Assembly (NCBI GenBank): GCA_023422485.1
Contig: JAGTAM010000574.1
Span: 1-10,352, forward strand
DNA: 10,352 bases
Direction of reading: 5' to 3'
Origin: Pseudomonadota bacterium
Lineage (GTDB): Bacteria > Pseudomonadota > Alphaproteobacteria > Rhizobiales > Beijerinckiaceae
Numbering within the stretch: position 1 is the stretch's first letter; each line of letters begins with the position of its first letter. The position numbers were made by a program, and so were the translations under genes. This document shows positions 5,951-10,352 of the stretch, one piece after another. The notes under the pieces were generated by a model, which did not search any database, was not told the DNA's origin, and saw nothing but the letters and a program-made list of their open reading frames with translations.

Positions 5951-7542
5951 AGGGAAGCTTCCGCCAGTCGATGGCGTGGCTGCACACGTGGTCCGGCCTG
6001 ATCGTCGGCTGGGTGCTGTTCGCGATCTTCGTCACCGGCACCGCGAGCTACTACCGGCCGGACATCTCCCGCTGGATGCGCCCCGAACTCACGCGGGTCG
6101 AGCTGGTGGAGAACGCCGCCCTCGGCGCGGCGGCCGAGCGGGGGATCGCCTATCTCGGTCAGCACGCGGCCAAGGCGCGGACGTGGTTCATCGGCCTGCC
6201 GCAGCCGGACCGGCCGGTGCTCGATCTGTTCTGGCGCACGCGTCCCGGCGAGCCGCCGGGCCATGTCCTGCTCGATCCGCGGACGGGGACCGAATCCACG
6301 GTGCGCGAGACGCAGGGCGGCGACTTCCTCTACCGCTTCCATTTCGAGCTGCACATGCCGCCCCTCTGGGGGCGCTGGGTCGTCGGCATCTGCGCGATGA
6401 TCATGCTGGTGGCGCTGATCTCCGGCATCGTCACCCACAAGCGGATCTTTGCCGACTTCTTCACCTTCCGCCGCGACAAGGCGCCCCGGCGCAGTTGGCT
6501 CGACGCCCACAACGTCACCGGCGTCCTGGCGCTGCCGTTCCACCTGATGATCACCTATACCGGGATCATCACGCTGGCGACCTTCTACATGCCCTGGGGC
6601 GTGACCGCCGCCTACAAGGGCAACGCCCAGACCTTCTTCACCGAGGCCGCCTGGATCACCACGCCGCGCCCGCCCGCCAAGCAGGCCGCCCCGCTGGCCC
6701 CGGTCGGGCCGATGGTGGAGCAGGCGCTCGCGGCCCGGCCGGAGCCGCTGGAGCGGCTCACGGTGGTCAACCCGGGCGACGCCAACGCCACCGTGGTCGC
6801 GGTGTTCGAGGAGCCGCACGGCCTCTCGCACGAGCACCCGCAGATCGCCTTCGACGGAGTGAGCGGCGCGATCCTGGAGGTCCGCGACGGCGGCCTCAAG
6901 CCCGCGGCCAAGACCTTCACGGTGATGACCGGCCTGCACGAGGGCCATTTCGCCGGCCCCCTGCTGCGGCTGCTGTTCTTCCTGTGCGGGATCATGGGCT
7001 GCGCCATGGTCGCGACGGGGGTCGTGCTCTGGTCGCTGGCCCGCCTGCCGAAGGCCGGGGAGCGACCGTTCTTCGGCCTGCGGCTGGTCCAGGCGCTGAA
7101 CGTCGGCAGCATCGCCGGCCTGCCGGCGGCGGTGGCCGTCTACTTCCTCGCCAACCGGCTCCTGCCCGTCGATCTCGCCGGGCGCGAGGAATGGGAGATC
7201 CGCGCCTTCTTCGGTGCCTGGATCGTCGCGGCCCTGGTGCCGCTCGCCCGCCCGCAGCGCCGGGCGTGGTGCGAGGGTCTGGCCGCCGTCTCGGCTCTCT
7301 GCCTCGCGGTGATCGCCGCCGACATCCTGACGATCCCCGACCATCCCCTGCGGCTGGGAGGCGGCGAGGCGCTCTTCGCGTGGTTCGACGGCGCGATGCT
7401 GCTGCTCGCGGGCCTGTTCGCGCTGGCCGCCCGCAAGGTGCTGCGCTACGAGGCGCCCAAGCGGGAGCGGGCCGCGAAACCGACACCGGCCGCGGCCCCC
7501 GCCCGCTTGGCCGCGCGGCGCCCGGAGCCGACCCACGCATGA
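5947..7542 (+). CDS. PepSY-associated TM protein, FoxB/PiuB-like ferrisiderophore reductase candidate
   Basis: A 531-aa inner-membrane protein of the iron-regulated PepSY-TM family; the relative FoxB reduces ferric siderophores to release iron. Predicted spans: about 14-36, 141-163, 189-212, 338-362, 386-406, 420-436, 444-461 and 476-497. Long periplasmic-type segments at 37-140 and 213-337 are where PepSY domains lie. Conserved-looking histidines near membrane ends (H13, H132, H136, H164, H188, H199, H331, H334) are candidates for b-type haem ligands, as in FoxB. Motifs include WLHTWSGL (11-18), ELHMPPLWGRW (134-144) and HEGHF (331-335). GGGAGGA lies about 8 nt before the ATG, which overlaps the DUF3649 stop; the stop overlaps the DUF3325 start. 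The tail after about 500 is an Ala/Pro/Arg-rich cytoplasmic end. Family call strong; reductase activity is inferred from relatives. Confidence 0.88.
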   Translation: MKGSFRQSMAWLHTWSGLIVGWVLFAIFVTGTASYYRPDISRWMRPELTRVELVENAALGAAAERGIAYLGQHAAKARTWFIGLPQPDRPVLDLFWRTRPGEPPGHVLLDPRTGTESTVRETQGGDFLYRFHFELHMPPLWGRWVVGICAMIMLVALISGIVTHKRIFADFFTFRRDKAPRRSWLDAHNVTGVLALPFHLMITYTGIITLATFYMPWGVTAAYKGNAQTFFTEAAWITTPRPPAKQAAPLAPVGPMVEQALAARPEPLERLTVVNPGDANATVVAVFEEPHGLSHEHPQIAFDGVSGAILEVRDGGLKPAAKTFTVMTGLHEGHFAGPLLRLLFFLCGIMGCAMVATGVVLWSLARLPKAGERPFFGLRLVQALNVGSIAGLPAAVAVYFLANRLLPVDLAGREEWEIRAFFGAWIVAALVPLARPQRRAWCEGLAAVSALCLAVIAADILTIPDHPLRLGGGEALFAWFDGAMLLLAGLFALAARKVLRYEAPKRERAAKPTPAAAPARLAARRPEPTHA

Positions 7543-7889
7543 CGCCCCTCGTCCTCGCCGCGAATCTGGGCCTCAGCTTCGCCGCGCTCGCCGCCCTCTG
7601 CCTCAGCCTGAACCGGCACCATGCCGAGGTGTTCGACCGCAAGGCGGAGCGGACGGCGGTCTTACGCCTGCGCCTCTTCGGCTGGGGGGCGATCGCCCTG
7701 TCCTTCCTCGTCGCCGGGCTGTTCGAGGGTTGGGCCTTCGGTCCGGTGCAGTGGATCGGCGCGCTGATCGGAGCGGCCGCGGCTCTGGTGCTGCTCCTGT
7801 CCTACCGGCCGCGCTTCGTCGCCCCCGCCGCGCTCGCAGCACTCGCCGCGGCGGCCCTGCCCTTGGTTTTCCTCGCCGCCTCGGCCTGA
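7539..7889 (+). CDS. DUF3325-type small membrane protein of the siderophore operon
   Basis: A 116-aa protein starting at ATG 7539, four bases inside the PepSY-TM gene (ATGA overlap). Its Shine-Dalgarno match is weak, so translation probably depends on coupling. Hydrophobic segments lie at about 4-24 (first span, followed by LNRHHAEVF), 46-62 and 70-87, with a last one near 94-116. The pattern of RHH after the first span, LRLFGW, GWAFGPVQWIGAL and LLLSYRPR fits DUF3325, a family that recurs beside DUF3649 and PepSY-TM genes in siderophore loci. The histidine pair (27-28) might bind metal or haem (speculative). The same frame stays open back through the PepSY-TM gene, but that extension is Arg-rich read-through, not protein. 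No activity is known for the family. Confidence 0.8.
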   Translation: MTPLVLAANLGLSFAALAALCLSLNRHHAEVFDRKAERTAVLRLRLFGWGAIALSFLVAGLFEGWAFGPVQWIGALIGAAAALVLLLSYRPRFVAPAALAALAAAALPLVFLAASA

Positions 7890-8203
7890 TGCGCCCGCTG
7901 CCGCCGCCTCAGGCGCTCGCCCATGCGAGCCGCCTGCTCGCCGCGCACGGCTTTCGCGAGACCGCCCGCAACGCGCGCGGCGACAGCCTCTACCTCGCCC
8001 GCGGCGAGGGGCCGGAGCGGCTGCGGCTGTCGAACCATGCCCGCACGCCGAAGCAGCGGCGGGTCCACCCGGAGGTGATGGCGAGCCTCGTGATCCGCGC
8101 GCCGAAGACGGAAGCGCAGGTCGCCGCCCTGGTGGAAGCCGCCCTGCGCGACTTCGCGGGCGGCCTCGCCCGGCAGGCCTCCCGCCTCACAGGGCCGCGC
8201 TGA
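7889..8203 (+). CDS. Unrecognised 104-aa soluble protein, fifth gene of the siderophore operon
   Basis: Not recognised. The start ATG 7889 overlaps the DUF3325 stop (TGATG), which argues for coupled translation and membership of the operon. The protein is soluble and basic, with no signal peptide or membrane span. Visible pattern: helix (PPQALAHASRLLAAHGF, 5-21), short strands (DSLYLARG, ERLRLSNHA), a basic linker (RTPKQRRVHPEV, about 52-63), a strand (MASLVIRAP) and a C-terminal helix (TEAQVAALVEAALRDFAGG). An alpha-beta-beta-beta-alpha order resembles double-stranded-RNA-binding-like small folds such as HicA, but the HicA His motif is absent, so this is only topology. Known DUF3649/PepSY/DUF3325 sets do not, as far as I know, include this gene. 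It may instead be a housekeeping gene that has become attached. A strong stem follows its stop. Confidence 0.7.
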   Translation: MRPLPPPQALAHASRLLAAHGFRETARNARGDSLYLARGEGPERLRLSNHARTPKQRRVHPEVMASLVIRAPKTEAQVAALVEAALRDFAGGLARQASRLTGPR

Positions 8204-8204
8204 C

Positions 8205-8223
8205 CCGGCGCATCCGGCGCCGG
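8205..8223 (+). terminator. Hairpin at the end of the siderophore operon
   Basis: CCGGCGC (8205-8211) and GCGCCGG (8217-8223) pair perfectly around ATCCG, starting two bases after the TGA at 8201-8203. The stem is all G/C and well placed to end the operon, although only a poor T content follows. Confidence 0.5.
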
Positions 8224-8333
8224 TCCTGCGCCTCCTACGCGGCCGACGCGCTCCGGCCGGCGATGGCGTTGCCGTCGGTGATTCTCTACGCGCCCCGATG
8301 TGCCGCCGCTGCTTCGAGCGCGTCAGCACTGGA

Positions 8334-8374
8334 CACAAGCTTGGCAATCTGACCATCCTCAAATCAGACTTGTG
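8334..8374. promoter_or_regulatory. Interrupted hairpin in the upstream region of the Hint gene
   Basis: The right arm TCAGACTTGTG (8364-8374) pairs with CACAAG (8334-8339) and TCTGA (8348-8352), which are separated by an 8-nt bulge. It lies 50 to 90 nt before the Hint gene, where composition shifts to AT-richer DNA. Role unknown: leader structure or operator. Confidence 0.3.
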
Positions 8375-8423
8375 CGCCCGGTGAATCGCACCATCAGCAC
8401 GCGAGGCAGCAATCGACAGGGGA

Positions 8424-9419
8424 ATGGTCTTGGCTCTGCCAATCGTATTCAACAACACGGTGTTCCGCGCCGGACAGTTTGCGGGCGCAACCATATCAAA
8501 CAACAATGGCACAAGCTTTACCGTCGATAGCATCAACCGAGATTACAACGTCGTTGCCAATGGATCCGTATCGAACCCCAACGATCCGGTAAATTTCTCT
8601 ATCAATCGGTTCGGAGTGGAGGCCAACCCGACTTATTACGCGACAAATTTCGACAATCCGGATTTCCTCGTGCTCGCAAGCCAGCCGAACGCAGCCGGCG
8701 GCGCCAGCAGCTATATCGTTCTGTCGAACAGTCCGCTCACGCTCGGACAGGTCGTGAATGTGAGCAATACAGCTCTGGGCGACTACAACGTCCTCTGTTA
8801 CGGCTCGGGCACCCGCATCCTGACCGAGCGCGGCGAGGTGGCCGTCGAGGATCTGCGCGCGGGCGACGTCGCCGTCACCGCGTCCGGCGCGCGCCGGCCG
8901 GTCACCTGGATCGGCCATCGCGTCTTCGACGGCGGCGGCAAGGCCCTGCACCATGATCGGCAGCCCGTCCGCGTGCGCGCGGGCGCCTTCGGCGGCGGCC
9001 TGCCGACCCGCGACCTCTTCCTCTCGCCGGGCCACCCGGTCCTGGTCGGGGCGGATGCCGACCACGAGGGCGGCGTGCTCGTGCCCGTGATGTGCCTCAT
9101 CAACGGCACCACGATCGCTCGCGAGGCAGTCGAGGCCGTCACCTACTGGCACGTCGAACTCGACGCCCACGACATCCTGCTGGCCGAGGGACTGCCGGCC
9201 GAGAGCTACATCGACGGCGGGGACCGTGCCTTCTTCGTCGAAGGCTCCGACCACGCCCTGCACAACCCCGATTTCGTGCCCGACGGCTGGGACGGCCGCT
9301 GCCGGCCGGTGGCCGCGGACGGGCCGCGGGTCGAGGCCGAGCGCCTGCGTCTCGACGCCGTCTTCGCGGCCACCCTGGACCGTCACGGCGCATGGTCGGA
9401 CGGAGAGTTGGTGCTGTAG
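8424..9419 (+). CDS. Hint_2 (hedgehog/intein-type) domain protein with Asn-rich N-terminal region
   Basis: A 331-aa protein. Residues 125 to about 265 form a Hint_2-type domain, the fold used for autoprocessing in hedgehog proteins and inteins. It opens with a candidate nucleophile in LCYGSGTRILTERGEVAVEDL (C125) and continues with LRAGDVAVTASG, PVTWIGHRVF, FLSPGHPVLVG (H204), then WHVELDAHDILLAEGLPAES (H243, H249). These are the positions expected of a working Cys/His set, though activity cannot be read from sequence. The first 124 residues are Asn/Ser/Val-rich and beta-like (SNNNGTSF, NVVANGSVSNPNDPVNFSIN) with no signal peptide and no recognised family. GC is about 54% in that part and about 78% in the Hint part. 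Start: AGGGG is only 1 nt from ATG 8424; TTG at 8430 has better spacing. Possibly secreted by type I export (inference). It stands alone and is convergent with the next gene. Confidence 0.82.
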   Translation: MVLALPIVFNNTVFRAGQFAGATISNNNGTSFTVDSINRDYNVVANGSVSNPNDPVNFSINRFGVEANPTYYATNFDNPDFLVLASQPNAAGGASSYIVLSNSPLTLGQVVNVSNTALGDYNVLCYGSGTRILTERGEVAVEDLRAGDVAVTASGARRPVTWIGHRVFDGGGKALHHDRQPVRVRAGAFGGGLPTRDLFLSPGHPVLVGADADHEGGVLVPVMCLINGTTIAREAVEAVTYWHVELDAHDILLAEGLPAESYIDGGDRAFFVEGSDHALHNPDFVPDGWDGRCRPVAADGPRVEAERLRLDAVFAATLDRHGAWSDGELVL

Positions 9420-9440
9420 GCCGGCAGAACGCCACCGGCC
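9419..9440. terminator. Stem between the convergent Hint and SNase-like genes
   Basis: GGCCGG (9419-9424) and CCGGCC (9435-9440) form a 6-bp stem with a 10-nt loop at the Hint gene stop. It lies 20 nt from the end of the convergent gene. It may act in both directions, but the stem is short and has no T-tract. Confidence 0.3.
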
Positions 9441-9459
9441 AGATTGTGCAACCCGTGCG

Positions 9460-10083
9460 TCAGAGGCCGGCGCTCGCTCGGAGCACCCGGCGGCGCTCCG
9501 CGGGCAGTTCGAACACCCCGGACCACAGGCCGAGACGGCGGCCCCAGGCGCGGCGGTCCTGGTCGGTGTAGTCGGCCGAGACGCTGCGGTCGGCCACAGC
9601 GTATCCGCTGGCGACCATCCAGGCAGCGAGATCATCCTGCCCGAGGCGACACACGACGCCGGCGCTGCCTTCCGCGGCGGCGCGCGGCTCGCAGGCGAGA
9701 GCGTTGCGCCCGATCCGCGCCGCCAGGGCGGCGGTGGCCACGCGGCCGCAAGGATAGCCGCGCTCGTGCCCGTCGAAGCAGATCTGGTCGAGGTCGGGGG
9801 CGTCGATGCCGTGGAGGCGTAGGCGCCGGCCGCCGATCTCGATCGTGCTCCCGTCGATGACGGTGGCAGGGCCGCTCACCGTCCGAAGCGCACCCTCGTC
9901 CGCGCGGGCCGGGGATGCCTGGAATCCGGCCAGCAGCGCCAGCGCGGGAACGAGGAGCGCAGCGAGCAGGCGGCGGGGGCCCGGCTCGTCCGGGGGCCGA
10001 TCCCCGTTGGATCGGGCCGGGCTGGCGATGGTGCCGGCGAGGCAGGCGGCGTAGATCAGCAGGATGGTGGCGGTGAGCGACAT
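9460..10083 (-). CDS. Thermonuclease-family (SNase-like) protein, probably catalytically degenerate
   Basis: A 207-aa protein of the staphylococcal-nuclease-like family. The fold core runs from about 70 to 190: GPATVIDGSTIEI (71-83), RRLRLHGIDAPDLDQIC (86-102), YPCGRVATAAL (110-120), then DDLAAWMVASGYAVADRSVS and a C-terminal GLWSGVFELP. Compared with S. aureus nuclease, R35 and D40 appear kept (R89, D94). D21 is replaced by Ser (S79, DGST for DGDT) and E43 by Asp (D97). The usual YGR segment carrying R87 is replaced by AAAEGSAG (135-142). It is therefore unlikely to be an ordinary nuclease and may bind nucleic acid or another partner. The N-terminus has two hydrophobic stretches: 3-20, and 39-61 ending SPARA|DE like a signal peptide. 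No in-frame ATG, GTG or TTG lies between them, so ATG 10083 is the only start, with a weak ribosome site. Exported or membrane-anchored. Confidence 0.8.
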   Translation of the reverse strand: MSLTATILLIYAACLAGTIASPARSNGDRPPDEPGPRRLLAALLVPALALLAGFQASPARADEGALRTVSGPATVIDGSTIEIGGRRLRLHGIDAPDLDQICFDGHERGYPCGRVATAALAARIGRNALACEPRAAAEGSAGVVCRLGQDDLAAWMVASGYAVADRSVSADYTDQDRRAWGRRLGLWSGVFELPAERRRVLRASAGL

Positions 10084-10175
10084 CGGAATGGGTCTCGCGC
10101 GGAGAGTGGGGCGGGCGCGCCGGTCAGGGCCGCGCCGTCGATGCCGCTGTCTCGCAAACCCGATGGCGCGCGGAC

Positions 10176-10205
10176 CTGACGCTGCCTGTCAGCCTCGCGT
10201 CAGCC
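10176..10205 (+). promoter_or_regulatory. 11-bp-phased direct repeats GTCAGCC, with a CTGAC/GTCAG dyad
   Basis: GTCAGCC occurs at 10188-10194 and again at 10199-10205, start-to-start 11 bp, one helical turn. CTGAC at 10176-10180 also forms an inverted repeat with GTCAG at 10188-10192. This lies 27 to 56 bp before the exported-protein gene at 10232, in the divergent spacer with the SNase-like gene. Tandem half-sites with 11-bp phasing are typical of OmpR/PhoB-type response regulators (established for that family); assignment here is inference. Confidence 0.4.
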
Positions 10206-10231
10206 GGAGGCGGTCACACCCGATCCGCTCC

Positions 10232-10352
10232 ATGGTCCGTTCCCTACTCCTCCTCGCTCTGGTCGCCCTTGCCTCGATCTTCGCTCCTTGCCTCGGCGCC
10301 GTGCCGGCGCGGGCCGACGACGACGGCGAGCGGGCGCGCCGCGCCCTAGAGC
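10232..10352 (+). CDS. Exported protein, N-terminal fragment (possibly a PepSY-type periplasmic protein)
   Basis: Forty codons are visible before the right edge. They encode a clear signal peptide: MVRS, a hydrophobic run LLLLALVALASIFAPCLG, then AVPARA|DDD with a good cleavage site after residue 28. The mature part begins DDDGERARRALE. That acidic-then-basic opening resembles small periplasmic PepSY proteins often encoded next to an OmpR-type response regulator and a histidine kinase. The family call rests on about a dozen residues and is only a suggestion. The phased repeats upstream fit such an autoregulated two-component locus. No strong Shine-Dalgarno site is adjacent to ATG 10232; GGAGG lies about 20 nt away, so the start could differ. 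Confidence 0.6.
   Translation, partial: MVRSLLLLALVALASIFAPCLGAVPARADDDGERARRALE

Noticed and set aside
5725..7536. A 603-codon open frame antisense to the DUF3649 and PepSY-TM genes
   Set aside because: Low-complexity Arg/Gly/Gln/His-rich translation with no domain; explained by codon bias of the sense genes.
5910..7889. A 659-codon open frame that would extend DUF3325 upstream through the PepSY-TM gene
   Set aside because: The extra residues are Arg/Pro-rich out-of-frame read-through of the PepSY-TM gene; DUF3325 begins at the ATGA overlap at 7539.
8334..8518. The 9-mer CACAAGCTT repeated at 8334-8342 and 8510-8518
   Set aside because: Two copies of a 9-mer 176 bp apart can be chance; no further copy or extended match was seen.

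Overview
The window is GC-rich (about 70 to 78% in most coding DNA) with strongly GC-biased third codon positions. Its content (a PQQ-type sugar dehydrogenase propeller, a Hint_2 protein, a ferrisiderophore uptake operon and a degenerate thermonuclease-family protein) points to an alphaproteobacterium. The style is that of Methylobacterium/Methylorubrum or a relative. This placement is inferred from gene content and composition, not from a marker gene.

Layout. (1) Positions 1-1598, minus strand: a beta-propeller glucose/sorbosone dehydrogenase homologue without a signal peptide, running off the left edge. (2) 1920-2361, minus strand: two small ORFs of 67 and 32 codons, each with a ribosome binding site. 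(3) 2618-2896, plus strand: a 92-aa protein with two membrane segments, divergent from region 2. (4) 2897-3294: an intergenic stretch rich in inverted repeats that ends in an AT-rich promoter/leader (about 41% GC at 3131-3290) with two clear dyads. (5) 3295-8203, plus strand: a compact operon made of a TonB-dependent siderophore receptor, a DUF3649 protein, a PepSY-TM (FoxB/PiuB-like) inner-membrane protein, a DUF3325 protein and an unrecognised 104-aa protein. The last three junctions are ATGA, ATGA and TGATG overlaps, and a strong GC stem follows the last stop. (6) 8424-9419, plus strand: a Hint_2 protein whose N-terminal part is about 54% GC and whose Hint domain is about 78% GC. (7) 9460-10083, minus strand: a thermonuclease-family (SNase-fold) protein lacking several catalytic residues, convergent with the Hint gene. 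(8) 10232-10352, plus strand: the first 40 codons of an exported protein running off the right edge, with 11-bp-phased direct repeats upstream.

How the genes work together. Region 5 reads as one iron-acquisition unit. The receptor would import a ferric siderophore across the outer membrane using TonB energy. The PepSY-TM protein would be the inner-membrane component that in relatives such as FoxB reduces the ferric siderophore. The DUF3649 and DUF3325 proteins are small membrane partners that travel with it but have no assigned role. The dyads before the receptor are candidate sites for iron-responsive control. The fifth gene and the mosaic Hint gene are the least explained parts of the window. 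No tRNA, rRNA, CRISPR array or insertion sequence was seen.
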